Shown here: in pieces, positions 7,348 through 17,396 of the stretch
How positions within the stretch are numbered: position 1 is the stretch's first letter
Layout: every line of letters starts with the position of its first letter
Source: Larkinella rosea
GTDB taxonomy: Bacteria > Bacteroidota > Bacteroidia > Cytophagales > Spirosomataceae
Length of the DNA: 64,000 nucleotides
NCBI RefSeq assembly: GCF_003858635.1
Contig: NZ_RQJO01000007.1
Coordinates: 1,303,941-1,367,940 of the forward strand
Reading direction: 5' to 3'
Translations under genes and position numbers: made by a program
Notes under the pieces: model-generated
The model's database searches: none
Told to the model about the DNA's origin: nothing
What the model saw: the letters and a program-made list of their open reading frames with translations, nothing else

Positions 7348-9002
7348 TAATAAAATACCGAAAATACCAATAAAACGAGGCAGGTAATGATGACTGCACC
7401 AATCAGGAACGGTTTTGAAACCCGGAACCAGTTGGCTTCCACCGCGAACGCTTTCGGCGAATCGTTCCCTTTGGATTCGGCCAGACTGATCACCACTTGC
7501 AAAATGACGCACGCCCAGAAAACCAGCCCCATGCGGTTGAGGAAGGGAATGTCCGGCGCGTTGAATTTCAGAAAAGTCGAAAGCGGAATACTCAGCAACG
7601 CGGCCGCCAGCGCCCCATTCGAGGTGGCTTTTTTCCAGAAAAAACCGAGCAGGAAAATGGCAAGAATACCCGGCGAGATAAAACCGGTGTATTCCTGAAT
7701 ATACTCAAACCCTTGTCCCAGATTTTTCAGGAATGGACTGATCGCCAGTGCAATGACGAATGAAACCACGATGGCAACCCGACCGCGCCAGACGGTTTGT
7801 TTTTCGGTCAGGTTTTTGTTGAAGAATTTCTGGTGGATGTCGAGCATGTAAATGGTCGAAATGCTGTTGGCTTTTCCGGCCAGCGAGGCCACAATGGCCG
7901 CCGTCAGCGCGGCAAACGCCATGCCTTTCAAACCCGACGGCAGCAGATTGAGCAAAACCGGGTACGAATTGTCGGGCTTAATTACGCCCCCTTCCGTAAT
8001 CCCCCGAACAATGGCCGGATCGGCATTTTCCTGAAACAGGACATAAGCCGCCAGTCCGGGCAATACGACAATAAATGGCATCATGATTTTCAGGAACGAG
8101 GCAAACAGCAAACCATTGCGGGCCGTGCTCAAATTGGCCCCGAGCGCACGCTGGGTAATGTATTGATTGCAGCCAAAATAATTGAAATTCACGATCCACT
8201 GCCCGCCGATCACAAACATCATAAAACCGGGTAACTGGCTATAGGCGTCCGTAAAACCGCCTTTCCCGTCATACACCTGGTATTGTCCCTTGCTGAAAAT
8301 CATGTGCAAATGACTATCGGCTTTCTCACGAATCAGGCCCAGGCCTTCAAAAACACCCGCTCCGGTTCCGACTTTATCGGACAGCAAATCGAGGGCTAAA
8401 TACGTTGTGGCCAAACCGCCAACGACCAGACAAACGACCTGAATGACATCCGTATACCCGATTACTTTCATTCCACCCAACGTAATGAAAACCGCAAAAA
8501 CCGTCAGGAAAACCGCGCAGCTCATAAATCCAAAACCAGTCATTTTTTCCAGACTCAACGCACCCAGGTAAATAATGGACGTCAGGTTGACGAGAATATA
8601 CAGAAAAAGCCAGAAAACCGCCATGATCGTCGCCAGCCGTCCGTCGTAGCGGTTTTGCAGAAACTGCGGCATGGTGTAAATCCGGTTCTTGATGTACATC
8701 GGCAGGAAGTAAATTGCGATGATGATGAGTGAAAAACCGCCCACCAGTTCGTATACCGAAATCGCCAGACCGAGCTGAAACGCCTGCCCGCTCATGCCGA
8801 TAAACTGCTCCGCCGAGATGTTGGACGCAATGATCGACGCGCCGATGGCCCACCACGTCAGCGAACCTTCGGCCAGAAAGAAGTCCTTCGAGTCGGCGGT
8901 TTGCTTGCCCTTGTGCGTGTAAACCCAATAGCCGTAGACGGCCACGATTACAAAATAGACCAGGAAGATTAGGTAGTCGATCGATTCAAGTCCGAGCGTC
9001 AT
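7347..9002 (-). CDS. Sodium:solute symporter (SSS family), probable L-arabinose transporter
   Basis: Polytopic inner-membrane carrier of 551 residues using the sodium gradient to bring in a sugar. About 14 membrane spans are visible from YLIFLVYFVIVAVYGYWVYT near residue 10 to the end (FLIGAVIITCLVLLVFSVFY). SSS signatures include ASIIASNISAEQFIGMSGQA in the second helix, GGFSLIIIAIYFLPMYIKN, and GMAFAALTAAIVASLAGKAN with STIYMLDIHQKF further on, resembling the SGLT branch. Its place between araD and araR makes L-arabinose the likely substrate; the sequence alone does not prove this. Confidence 0.88.
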   Translation of the reverse strand: MTLGLESIDYLIFLVYFVIVAVYGYWVYTHKGKQTADSKDFFLAEGSLTWWAIGASIIASNISAEQFIGMSGQAFQLGLAISVYELVGGFSLIIIAIYFLPMYIKNRIYTMPQFLQNRYDGRLATIMAVFWLFLYILVNLTSIIYLGALSLEKMTGFGFMSCAVFLTVFAVFITLGGMKVIGYTDVIQVVCLVVGGLATTYLALDLLSDKVGTGAGVFEGLGLIREKADSHLHMIFSKGQYQVYDGKGGFTDAYSQLPGFMMFVIGGQWIVNFNYFGCNQYITQRALGANLSTARNGLLFASFLKIMMPFIVVLPGLAAYVLFQENADPAIVRGITEGGVIKPDNSYPVLLNLLPSGLKGMAFAALTAAIVASLAGKANSISTIYMLDIHQKFFNKNLTEKQTVWRGRVAIVVSFVIALAISPFLKNLGQGFEYIQEYTGFISPGILAIFLLGFFWKKATSNGALAAALLSIPLSTFLKFNAPDIPFLNRMGLVFWACVILQVVISLAESKGNDSPKAFAVEANWFRVSKPFLIGAVIITCLVLLVFSVFY

Positions 9003-9077
9003 ACGAGTTAGGAAGGTTTAGGAATAACCCAGTCATCGCCGGGCCGTCGATACGGCTAACGGCCCTGACTAGGTTTG

Positions 9078-9782
9078 TTAATAATCTTGTCCGTAGTAAG
9101 CGTCTTTGCCGTGTTTCCGGAAATAATGCTTATCGATCAGGCTTTGTTTGATGGTCGGTGTACCGGGATTGATTGTCAGGGTGAGGTACGCCATTTTAGC
9201 TAGTTCTTCCAAAACCGTGGCGTTGTAAACCGCCTTGGCCGGATTTTTCCCCCAGGCAAACGGCCCGTGACAAGCGACCAAAACCATTTCAACTTCCTCC
9301 GCTGAAAGGTTTTGATTTTTAAACACATCCAGAATTTGATTCCCGGTTTCATGTTCGTAATCGCCCTGAATCATGGCATCGGTCATCACCTCCGTCACCG
9401 GAATGGATGCCACCAGATGGTCGGCGTGGGTCGTGCCCAGGTTCGGAATTTCGCGCATGGCCTGTGCCCAGGCGACGGCATAGGTCGAATGCGTATGGCA
9501 AATGCCGCCAATATGTTCAAAATGCCGATACAGCAAGGTGTGGGTTTTGGTATCCGACGAAGGGCGCATCGTCCCTTCGACCACCCGGTTTTCCAGATCG
9601 ACAATGACAATATCCGCCGGTTTTAATTCATCATAAGGAATACCGCTCGGCTTGATGCCGACGACACCCGCTTGCCGGTCAATCCCACTGACGTTGCCAA
9701 ACGTATAAATTGCCAGCTTCTGCCGCGGAATTTCCATATTGGCTTCGTACACCTGTTCTTTCAAGGCCTGGTAATTACTCAT
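9078..9782 (-). CDS. araD: L-ribulose-5-phosphate 4-epimerase
   Basis: Cytoplasmic zinc enzyme converting L-ribulose 5-phosphate to D-xylulose 5-phosphate, the last step of arabinose catabolism before the pentose phosphate pathway. The 234 residues match the class II aldolase/epimerase fold. Zinc ligands are seen as H96 and H98 (ICHTHSTYAVAWAQA) and H172 (VACHGPFAWGKNP), very close to the E. coli positions 95, 97 and 171. The substrate-loop motif FGNVSGID is at 28-35. Start ATG 9782 is 13 bp after the araB stop, so the two are surely co-transcribed. Confidence 0.96.
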   Translation of the reverse strand: MSNYQALKEQVYEANMEIPRQKLAIYTFGNVSGIDRQAGVVGIKPSGIPYDELKPADIVIVDLENRVVEGTMRPSSDTKTHTLLYRHFEHIGGICHTHSTYAVAWAQAMREIPNLGTTHADHLVASIPVTEVMTDAMIQGDYEHETGNQILDVFKNQNLSAEEVEMVLVACHGPFAWGKNPAKAVYNATVLEELAKMAYLTLTINPGTPTIKQSLIDKHYFRKHGKDAYYGQDY

Positions 9783-9795
9783 ATTAAATTGATTA

Positions 9796-11436
9796 TCAAG
9801 TATTTTTTTCGATAAAATCGCCCAGGCTTAGGTATCGCTGATAGAGAACATCGTATACTTTCGCTCGTTCGGGGCGAGGGGTAAAAACCGCATCGAAAGC
9901 GGAGGCCATGGCCCGTTGCGCTTCGGCAAAAGTCGGGTAAATACCGGCGGCAACGGCGGCACAAACGGCGGCTCCCCGCGCACAACACTGGTCGGATTCG
10001 GCCACGTTGATCGGTACATTCATGACATCGGCCAAGGTCTGCATCACGAACGCTGATTTCCGCGCGACACCCCCGATGGCAATCACCTGACGAATGGGAA
10101 CGCCTTCCTCCACAAACCGCTCAGCGATCCGACGCGCGCCATAAGCCGTTGCTTCCACCAGTGCCTTGAAAACGTGAGCGGAACTGCTGCCGAGGTTTAA
10201 ACCGGAAATTGCCCCTTTCAACGTGTGATTGGCATCGGGCGTCCGACGACCGTTCAGCCAGTCGATAGCAATGACATCCGTTTCGCTCACCGGCAATTGA
10301 CTCGCCTGCTCGGATAAGTAAGGAATCAGGGCGGTTTGTAAGGCAGCAATTTCATCGGCCTTCCCCTGTTGGTTCAATAAACCGGCAATCGGTTCCAAAA
10401 TGAGTCGACCAAACCAGGCGTAGAGATCGCCAAAGGCGGATTGGCCCGCTTCCATGCCGAGCATCCCCGGCACAATGGAGCCGTCGACCTGACCGCAAAT
10501 CCCGCGAATCAGCAAATGGCCCACGTCCTCGGATGGTGCCATGAGCATGTCGCAGGTGGAGGTCCCGATGACTTTCACCAGCGCATACGGCTCGATATTG
10601 GCCCCAACGGCTCCCATGTGGGCGTCGAAACTCCCCACACCGATGACGACATCGGCTGGAACACCGAGTTTTTCGGCCCATTCTGCCGAAATCGTGCCCA
10701 TCGGTTCATCGGAAGTGTACGTCTGAGCAAACAGGCGATTGCGCAAACCGGCGAGCAGCGGGTCGAGGGCAGTCAAAAATTCTTGCGAAGGCAGGCCCTG
10801 AAATTCTTCGTGCCAGAGGGCCTTATGACCAGCCGCCGTCCGGCTGCGTTTCAAGGTCAGCGGATTGGTGTTTCCGGTCAAAACCGCCGAAATCCAGTCG
10901 CAGTGTTCGATCCACGAAAAAGCCGATTTTCGAACGGCTTCATCCACGCGCAGTGTCCGCAGAATTTTGGCCCAAAACCATTCCGAGGAATAAATACCGC
11001 CGACGTATTTCGTAAAATCCGTATCCCAGCGGTGCGCCAGTTGGTTGATTTCCTCCGCTTCCCGATTGCCCGTATGATCTTTCCAGAGAATAAACATGCC
11101 GTTCGGGTTGTCGGCAAACTCGGGAAGCAGCGCCAATGGCGTTCCGTTTTCGTCGACCGGCCCGGGCGTGGAACCCGTCGTATCGACTGAAATCCCTTTG
11201 ATGCCGGCAATCATTTCGGGCGAAACCTGACTCAGGGTTTCCCGAATCGATTTTTCCAGTCCTTCCAGGTAATCGAGCGGATGCTGCCGAAACTGCGAGC
11301 GGGCGGGATTGCAATAGGCCCCGGTTTTCCACCTCGGGTATTCGTGAACCCCCGAAGCCACTTCCTCACCCGTCCGGGCATCGACCAAAACTGCCCGTAC
11401 CGAATCCGTTCCAAAATCTACACCAATTACAAACAT
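9796..11436 (-). CDS. araB: Ribulokinase
   Basis: FGGY-family sugar kinase phosphorylating L-ribulose with ATP. The 546 residues begin with the phosphate-1 motif GVDFGTDSVRAVLVDARTG and hold the ADP-binding domain motifs GTSTCDMLMAPSE (about 280) and IAIGGVARKSAFVMQTLADV (about 455). The length and the WLNGRRTPDANHTLKGAISG segment fit the ribulokinase subgroup rather than xylulokinase or glycerol kinase. It lies between araA (86 bp upstream) and araD. The gap before it holds an imperfect inverted repeat (about 11455-11525). Confidence 0.96.
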   Translation of the reverse strand: MFVIGVDFGTDSVRAVLVDARTGEEVASGVHEYPRWKTGAYCNPARSQFRQHPLDYLEGLEKSIRETLSQVSPEMIAGIKGISVDTTGSTPGPVDENGTPLALLPEFADNPNGMFILWKDHTGNREAEEINQLAHRWDTDFTKYVGGIYSSEWFWAKILRTLRVDEAVRKSAFSWIEHCDWISAVLTGNTNPLTLKRSRTAAGHKALWHEEFQGLPSQEFLTALDPLLAGLRNRLFAQTYTSDEPMGTISAEWAEKLGVPADVVIGVGSFDAHMGAVGANIEPYALVKVIGTSTCDMLMAPSEDVGHLLIRGICGQVDGSIVPGMLGMEAGQSAFGDLYAWFGRLILEPIAGLLNQQGKADEIAALQTALIPYLSEQASQLPVSETDVIAIDWLNGRRTPDANHTLKGAISGLNLGSSSAHVFKALVEATAYGARRIAERFVEEGVPIRQVIAIGGVARKSAFVMQTLADVMNVPINVAESDQCCARGAAVCAAVAAGIYPTFAEAQRAMASAFDAVFTPRPERAKVYDVLYQRYLSLGDFIEKNT

Positions 11437-11522
11437 GGTTTTGGGAATTAGGAGTGATGAATGATGAACGCTGCATGAATGGGAGCGCCTTGAGTCAGCA
11501 CTCCATCATGCATCGATCATCA

Positions 11523-13019
11523 TCAATAATTCTTATAGTAGGCTTCGTTCCAGCGCAGTTCCTGTTTGAATGCGTGAATCCGGGTTTCTTCGTTGATCAG
11601 GACGTATTCGACGCCCGCCATTTCGGCAAAATCTTCCATGTATTCGGACGTAATCGCTTTGCTGAAAACCGTGTGGTGGGCACCACCGGCCAGAATCCAG
11701 GCGGCAGCCGCCGTTTTCAGGTTGGGTTTGGCGTCCCACAACACGCGGGCAACGGGCAGTTTGGGCAGCGGTTTTTCCGTCGGCACCACGTCTACTTCGT
11801 TGACTAACAGCCGAAAGCGGTTTCCCATATCCACCACCGAGGCATTGATGGCGGGGCCGGGTGCGACGTTGAAAACCAGCCGAACCGGGTCCGATTTGCC
11901 GCCGATCGACAGGGGATGAATTTCGCAGGACGGTTTTCCGTCGGCAATCGACTCGTCGATTTCGAGCATGTGGGCTCCTAAAACCCGTGAACCGTTCGGC
12001 GAAAGGTGATAGGTATAGTCTTCCATGAACGAACTACCGCCCGGAAGTCCCACGCCCATCACTTTGATGGCCCGGCCCAACGCTGCGGTTTTCCAGTCGC
12101 CTTCGCCCCCGAAACTGTAGCCGTCGGCCATCAGTCGTTGTACGGCAATTCCGGGAAGCTGGTTCAGGCCGTGCAGGTCTTCGAACGTATCGGTAAATCC
12201 TTTGATTTTGTGATCTTCCAGAAAACCGCGTAACCCGATTTCAATTTTTGCGGCACCCCGGAGCGATTCATGGCGGAGTCCGGCGCTTCGCAATTCGGCA
12301 ACGATTTGATATCGCTGTTCATATTCAGACACTAACGTATTGATTTCCTGATCACTTACCTGGCTGACATACGCCACCAGATCCCCAATGCCATAGCCGT
12401 AAACGGAATAACCGAACTTAATCTGGGCTTCCACTTTATCCCCTTCCGTAACGGCAACTTCCCGCATGTTGTCACCAAAGCGGGCAAACCGGGCACCCTG
12501 TAAATCATGCCAGCCCGCAGCTACACGTGCCCAGACGTTCAGCCGTTCGTGGACTTCCGGGTCTTCCCAGTGTCCGACAACGACTTTGCGTTCCAGCCGC
12601 AAACGGGAGTTGATAAACCCGAATTCCCGGTCGCCGTGCGCCGATTGATTGAGGTTCATGAAGTCCATGTCGATGTTTTCCCAGGGAATGTCGCGGTTAA
12701 ACTGGGTATGCAGGTGCAGCAGCGGTTTGTGCAAAATCTTCAGGCCGTTGATCCACATTTTAGCGGGTGAAAACGTATGCATCCAGGTGATCAGCCCGAT
12801 GCAATTGGGTGCGCTGTTGGCTTCCAGACACAAGCGGTAGATTTCGTCGGGGCCCGTCAGAACGGTTTTGAACACAATCTTTACCGGGATTCCGGACGAT
12901 TCGTTCAGCGCATCCACGATCGTGCGTGAATGTTCCGCAACCTGTTGGAGGGTTTCTTCACCGTATAAATGCTGACTGCCGGTTACAAACCAGGCTTCAA
13001 GATGGTCAATAAAAATCAT
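11523..13019 (-). CDS. araA: L-arabinose isomerase
   Basis: Manganese-dependent enzyme turning L-arabinose into L-ribulose, first step of the pathway encoded here. At 498 residues it has the normal length. Metal-binding acidic and histidine residues lie in the expected segments: [41 protein letters not shown] and [12 protein letters not shown]. The N-terminal [19 protein letters not shown]-type signature is seen as [20 protein letters not shown]. It is the first gene of the ara unit; a TANNTTTG box (13073-13080) and a 23-bp palindrome (13084-13106) sit upstream, so transcription probably starts about 50 bp before the ATG under AraR control. Confidence 0.97.
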   Translation of the reverse strand: MIFIDHLEAWFVTGSQHLYGEETLQQVAEHSRTIVDALNESSGIPVKIVFKTVLTGPDEIYRLCLEANSAPNCIGLITWMHTFSPAKMWINGLKILHKPLLHLHTQFNRDIPWENIDMDFMNLNQSAHGDREFGFINSRLRLERKVVVGHWEDPEVHERLNVWARVAAGWHDLQGARFARFGDNMREVAVTEGDKVEAQIKFGYSVYGYGIGDLVAYVSQVSDQEINTLVSEYEQRYQIVAELRSAGLRHESLRGAAKIEIGLRGFLEDHKIKGFTDTFEDLHGLNQLPGIAVQRLMADGYSFGGEGDWKTAALGRAIKVMGVGLPGGSSFMEDYTYHLSPNGSRVLGAHMLEIDESIADGKPSCEIHPLSIGGKSDPVRLVFNVAPGPAINASVVDMGNRFRLLVNEVDVVPTEKPLPKLPVARVLWDAKPNLKTAAAAWILAGGAHHTVFSKAITSEYMEDFAEMAGVEYVLINEETRIHAFKQELRWNEAYYKNY

Positions 13020-13072
13020 TGCAGGATTATTAGGTTGCGTGCGCCTTTCTACGAACGATCGGGCTTCGAGGG

Positions 13073-13080
13073 CAAATATA
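13073..13080 (-). promoter_or_regulatory. Candidate -7 box of the araA promoter (TATATTTG)
   Basis: On the reverse strand this reads TATATTTG, an exact match to the Bacteroidota -7 consensus TANNTTTG, 54 bp upstream of the araA ATG. The matching -33 region would fall on or next to the palindrome 13084-13106. No good TTTG is seen at the ideal distance, which is usual for regulated promoters. Confidence 0.6.
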
Positions 13081-13083
13081 TAA

Positions 13084-13106
13084 ATAAATGTATTTTATAC
13101 GTTTAT
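13084..13106. promoter_or_regulatory. Candidate AraR operator, 23-bp palindrome
   Basis: ATAAATGTAT-TTT-ATACGTTTAT: two 10-bp arms with one mismatch around a 3-bp centre, directly upstream of the -7 box of araA. A dimeric winged-helix repressor such as AraR would bind a site of this size and would block RNA polymerase at the -33 region. I saw no second copy in front of araB, the symporter or araR, so one operator may control the whole unit. Confidence 0.65.
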
Positions 13107-13174
13107 GAAATCACAAAATTATTACTCGAAATAATCCAGTGTTGAAGGCGGATTTTAGCTGGAAATAAAAAGGC

Positions 13175-13204
13175 ATAAAAAAACAGGAAGCGACTGTTCC
13201 TGTT
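13175..13204 (-). terminator. Intrinsic terminator of the RNA helicase gene
   Basis: Read on the reverse strand: an 8-bp stem (AACAGGAA / TTCCTGTT) with a 7-nt loop followed by a run of T. It lies 38 bp after the helicase stop codon and separates that gene from the araA promoter. Confidence 0.85.
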
Positions 13205-13241
13205 CGTGCAATTTATACATGGATTAAAGTCCGCCGGACCC

Positions 13242-14483
13242 TCAGGACGGCTTTCCGCTGCTTTTCGGGCGTTTGGAAGAACTTTTTCGAGTACCAGGTC
13301 GTCTTTTTCGTTGCGGGAACGAGCCGCTTTTCCCCGGATTGTATTCTATCGTTTCGCCGAGATGTGCGGGTAAAGGGACTTTGGTGACGGGTGCGCCGAT
13401 GAGCCGTTCGATGGCAGAGAATTTCCGTTGTTCGGTTTCACTGATGAAGGTGTAGGCAATGCCGGTGGTTTCGGCACGGGCCGTGCGGCCAATCCGGTGC
13501 ACGTAATCTTCGCCATCATGCGGAACGTCGTAGTTGATCACCAGATCGATATTGTCGATATCAATACCGCGGGAGAGAATATCGGTGGCCACCAGAATCT
13601 TCAGTTTCCGACTCCGGAAAGCCAGTAACACCTGTTCCCGTTCGGTCTGTTCGAGGTCGGAATGAATGGCTTCGGCGGCAAAACCGGCTTGTTTCAGTTC
13701 GCGGGCGAGTTGTTTGACATTCTCTTTTCGGGAGCAAAAGATCAGTACGGACGGGAAATTATGCTCTTTCAGCAAGAATTTGACCAGCGCAATTTTCTGA
13801 TTTTGATAAACCACAAATGCCTCCTGAACAATCTTGGCGGGCGGTTTTGACAGCGACAGGGTAATTTCCTCCGGCGCGTGCAGAATTTTCCGGGCCAGCT
13901 CCCGGATTTTCGGCGGCATCGTGGCCGACAAGAGCAAACTCTGGCGTTTGGTCGGGAGAAATGAAATAATTTTCACGATGTCGCCGTAAAAACCCATGTC
14001 CAGCATGCGGTCGGCTTCGTCGAGAATCAGGTACTGGAGTTTGTCGATTTTGGCGTACCCCATGTTCAGGTGACTGATCATGCGCCCGGGCGTACAAATC
14101 ACGATGTCGGCACCACCCGACAAGGCTTGCCGCTCCGTGCTGTACGAAGCGCCATCGCCCCCGCCGTAGACGGCGATTGAGCTAACGGAAGTAAAGTACG
14201 AGAATCCTTCCAGGTTTTGGGAAATCTGGATAGCCAGTTCCCGCGTTGGCACAATGACGAGTGCCTTGATGTTATCATCGGGCCCGGCCGTGGTAATTTT
14301 ATTTAGGATGGGCAGCAGATACGAAGCGGTTTTTCCCGTACCAGTCTGGGCCGAAACGATGAGATCTTTACCCGCCACGATCAGCGGAATGACTTGTTCC
14401 TGTACAAGAGTCGGTGTATCGTAATTCATGGCGTCGATGCCTTCCATCAACCGGTCATCGAAGCCAAAGTCTGAGAATTTCAA
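13242..14483 (-). CDS. DEAD-box RNA helicase, RhlE-like
   Basis: ATP-dependent RNA helicase (413 residues) for ribosome assembly or RNA turnover. All core motifs can be read in order: Q motif region (FSDFGFDDRLMEGI), motif I AQTGTGKT, Ia PTRELAIQ, GG (YGGGDG), II DEADRMLDMGF, III SAT, IV LIFCSRKENVKQL, V ATDILSRGIDIDNID and VI HRIGRTAR. The tail after about residue 375 is basic and low in complexity (FPQRKRRPGTRKSSSKRPKS), typical of RhlE-type helicases. It stands alone with its own terminator. Confidence 0.94.
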   Translation of the reverse strand: MKFSDFGFDDRLMEGIDAMNYDTPTLVQEQVIPLIVAGKDLIVSAQTGTGKTASYLLPILNKITTAGPDDNIKALVIVPTRELAIQISQNLEGFSYFTSVSSIAVYGGGDGASYSTERQALSGGADIVICTPGRMISHLNMGYAKIDKLQYLILDEADRMLDMGFYGDIVKIISFLPTKRQSLLLSATMPPKIRELARKILHAPEEITLSLSKPPAKIVQEAFVVYQNQKIALVKFLLKEHNFPSVLIFCSRKENVKQLARELKQAGFAAEAIHSDLEQTEREQVLLAFRSRKLKILVATDILSRGIDIDNIDLVINYDVPHDGEDYVHRIGRTARAETTGIAYTFISETEQRKFSAIERLIGAPVTKVPLPAHLGETIEYNPGKSGSFPQRKRRPGTRKSSSKRPKSSGKPS

Positions 14484-14618
14484 GCTAAAAAACTAAAGGT
14501 TAAATGTAGATTTTGGTCAATATAACATTTTTTCGGGCATTAAACCAAATACCGTTTAGTAAGTTAGTGTTCCCGGCTTCTTTAACGGCGGGGGAAATTG
14601 GCTTCCGGTTTTACTTTA

Positions 14619-14655
14619 AAACAAAAGAGCATCACGGGTTGAACGCGATGCTCTT
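14619..14655 (-). terminator. Intrinsic terminator of the FtsX-type permease gene
   Basis: Reverse strand: stem AAGAGCATC / GATGCTCTT (9 bp, perfect, 13-nt loop) followed by TTGTTTT. It is 20 bp past the permease stop codon. Confidence 0.85.
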
Positions 14656-14675
14656 CAGGATAAACACGACTTGGA

Positions 14676-17396
14676 TTATTCGCTTCGCAAACTTTTCACG
14701 GGATTGATCAAGGCGGCTTTAATGCTCTGAAAACTAACCGTTAACAGGGCAATGGCTATGATGAGCAATGCTGCCAATGCAAACATCCACCACTCGATCG
14801 AAATCTTGTAGGCAAATCCCTGTAACCAGTGGTTCATGGCGTATCCGGCCAATGGGGAAGCAATCAGGAGGGCAATCGCGATCAATTTGAGAAAGTCTTT
14901 GGAGAGCAGCCCGACAATGCTACCGACCGACGCGCCCAGCACTTTCCGAACCCCGATTTCCTTGGTTCGCTGCTGAGCCGCAAAAGCCGCCAGGCCGAAC
15001 AAACCGAGGCAGGAAATCAGAATGGCAATGCCGGTAAAATAGCTCACAATCGCGGACGTTCGGGCGTCAGTCTGGTAATTCCGCTGGAAATCCTCGTCGA
15101 TAAACGAATATTCGAACGGTTCGTCGGGGACCTGTTCTTTCCATTTTTGCTCCACAAACGCCAGAACGTTGTCGACCTGCGCCGTATTGACGTGAACAAT
15201 CAGGTAGTTGTAGCTGTTCGCATCGTTCATCAGCAGAAAAGCGTACGGCTGAATCGGCTGATGAAGATCTTCAAAGTGAAAATCTTTCACGACACCCACG
15301 ATTTCCAGCGAAGCGTCGCCTTTGTCACCGAATTTCAGTTGATACCCGACGGCTTTTTCCAGTGGAATGCCCAATTTGCGCAACGTGGTTTCGTTGACCA
15401 CCATCCGCAAATTGGTATCACCGGGAAATTTTGGCGAAAAAATCCGTCCTCGGAGCAATTGGAAACCCATCAAATGCATAAAATCCGGTCCCACAAAGTT
15501 GGTTTTGACGTACTGGGCCTGGCCAACATTCTGGTCGGGACGGTATAAACCAACGTCGCTTGGGCTCCGGATACCGGGGTAAAATTTGGTGCCTGATGCG
15601 CCCGTTACCTGATTGTTTTGCCGGATTTCACTTTGCAAACTCGCATACGCTTTGTGGGCCTCATCGCTACGGAGCGGAATCACCAGTTGTTGCTCTTTCG
15701 TAAAACCCAACGGCTGGTTCTGCAAAAACCGCATCTGCTGCTGAATGACCACCGTGGCAAATACGAGGCCGACGGAAATTACAAACTGAAAGACCACCAG
15801 CCCCCGGCGCAGCGCAATGGCGGAAATGCTGTTGACAAACCGGCCTTTAAGTACCTGAACCGGATTGAAAACGGAAAGATAAAAAGCCGGATAACTCCCT
15901 GCCAGTAAACCGGTTAGAAGCGTAAGCCCAATAAAAGAGCCGATGATTGCCGGTTCAATCAGTTCCCGAAAGTTCAGTTGCTTCCCGGTCAGTTGGTTAA
16001 AAACCGGCAACAGAACGGCCACCAGCCCGAACGCAAGCACCAGTCCGATAGCTGATAGAAACATCGATTCACCCAGAAACTGCCGGATCAGCAGCCCACG
16101 CCCCGCTCCCATCACTTTCCGGATACCCACCTCGGCGGCCCGTTTCGCCGATCGCGCCGTGGCCAGGTTCATGAAGTTGATGCAGGCAATCAGGAGTGTA
16201 AAAACCGCAATGGAAGCCAGAATATACAGGTAAGTCATGCTGCTGGTTGGCGTAATAATCTCCCGCATCTGCCCGTACAAATGCAGATCAGAAACCGGCA
16301 ACAGCGAGATTTTCTTATCAAAACCCGATCCTTTGAGTCCTTCGCGGGCGTATTTTTCGATGAAAGCGGGCAGTTTCCGGTTCAGCTGTTGCGCGTCGCT
16401 CCCCGGGCGAAGACGCAGGTAGGTGTGGAACATATTGTTGTAATAGAAATTCTGCGATTGTTCCCGCAAAAAACTCCCAACCCAGCCCGCCGACATCGGC
16501 ACCAGAAACCGCGCGTCAATGTGGGAACGCGCGCTTTCGTCGCGGTAGACGCCCGTCACCCGGAAGTTGTCGCCATTGCCGGTTTGTCCGTTAATCTTGA
16601 TGACCCGGTTCAACGCCGGTTTTTCGCCAAACAGTTTATGCGCGACCGCTTCCGACAAGACCACCGAGTGAACATCCTGCAGGGCGGTTTTAGGGTTACC
16701 TTCCGTAAATTGATAGGTAAAGAGGTCAAAAAACGTGGAATCGACCTGATAACCGTTCGTTTCGTAAAACGATTGCACTCGGTGGTCGTCTTCGCGCACC
16801 TGAAGCAGTACTTTGCTTTCGCTAAAATTGGTTTTCAAGCGCGTAACCTGCTCGATTTCGGGAAATTCGGCTTTCAACGCGGCCGCATACGGCGACGACT
16901 GCCGGGGGTTTTCTTCCTGCGCACCCGTCGGATAAATGACGTCACTTTTTACCAAATACAAATTGGCAGCATCCCGATGGTGTTGGTCGAACGACAGCTC
17001 GCTCCGAATGTGCAGCAGCAGTAACATGCAGCAGGTCATGCCAATAGAAAGCCCCAGAATGTTGATGGCCGAAAAGGATTTGCTGCGAATCAGGTTGCGC
17101 CAGGCAACCACCAGATAATTACGAATCATGTCGGGGTGAAGGGGTGAAAGTTGAGGATATTCTGTCGGTTTTCGCTTGTAAAAAAAGGGCGTCAGGTAGT
17201 GCAAAACCGCCCGCCCATACTCCCGCCCGGCCTGCGCCGAACCCACCTGCTCCAGCCGCCTGCAGTATACTTCGTAAAGATCGCCCTGCAAATCTTCCAG
17301 CAGGTGCGGAGCCACAAACCACACCAGCAGCCGGTCGGCCCAGCGCGGTGGTTGGGGCGGTGGGTTTTCAGGATTGTCCTTGGGCAGCAGCTTCAC
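14676..17396 (-). CDS. ABC transporter permease, MacB/FtsX type with prefix domain
   Basis: Inner-membrane subunit of an ABC exporter or mechanotransmission complex (906 residues). The first 90 residues are a cytoplasmic 'permease prefix domain 2' (PRWADRLLVWFVAPHLLEDL, then QAGREYGRAVLHYL). Two copies of the MacB periplasmic plus FtsX unit follow: first spans near 113-130 (INILGLSIGMTCCMLLLLHI) and 390-520, second half with VVFQFVISVGLVFATVVIQQ (about 545) and the last FtsX block with TKEIGVRKVLGASVGSIVGL (about 805). The matching repeat TSMTYLYILASIAVFTLLIA marks the first block. Translation starts at GTG 17396, because an in-frame TGA lies 12 bp upstream. No ATPase gene is nearby, as is common for this group. 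Confidence 0.9.
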   Translation of the reverse strand: MKLLPKDNPENPPPQPPRWADRLLVWFVAPHLLEDLQGDLYEVYCRRLEQVGSAQAGREYGRAVLHYLTPFFYKRKPTEYPQLSPLHPDMIRNYLVVAWRNLIRSKSFSAINILGLSIGMTCCMLLLLHIRSELSFDQHHRDAANLYLVKSDVIYPTGAQEENPRQSSPYAAALKAEFPEIEQVTRLKTNFSESKVLLQVREDDHRVQSFYETNGYQVDSTFFDLFTYQFTEGNPKTALQDVHSVVLSEAVAHKLFGEKPALNRVIKINGQTGNGDNFRVTGVYRDESARSHIDARFLVPMSAGWVGSFLREQSQNFYYNNMFHTYLRLRPGSDAQQLNRKLPAFIEKYAREGLKGSGFDKKISLLPVSDLHLYGQMREIITPTSSMTYLYILASIAVFTLLIACINFMNLATARSAKRAAEVGIRKVMGAGRGLLIRQFLGESMFLSAIGLVLAFGLVAVLLPVFNQLTGKQLNFRELIEPAIIGSFIGLTLLTGLLAGSYPAFYLSVFNPVQVLKGRFVNSISAIALRRGLVVFQFVISVGLVFATVVIQQQMRFLQNQPLGFTKEQQLVIPLRSDEAHKAYASLQSEIRQNNQVTGASGTKFYPGIRSPSDVGLYRPDQNVGQAQYVKTNFVGPDFMHLMGFQLLRGRIFSPKFPGDTNLRMVVNETTLRKLGIPLEKAVGYQLKFGDKGDASLEIVGVVKDFHFEDLHQPIQPYAFLLMNDANSYNYLIVHVNTAQVDNVLAFVEQKWKEQVPDEPFEYSFIDEDFQRNYQTDARTSAIVSYFTGIAILISCLGLFGLAAFAAQQRTKEIGVRKVLGASVGSIVGLLSKDFLKLIAIALLIASPLAGYAMNHWLQGFAYKISIEWWMFALAALLIIAIALLTVSFQSIKAALINPVKSLRSE

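Noticed and set aside
10441-11190. 249-codon open frame on the + strand inside araB
   Set aside because: It is antisense to a clearly real kinase gene, has no fold-like sequence and arises from the G+C-rich codon pattern.
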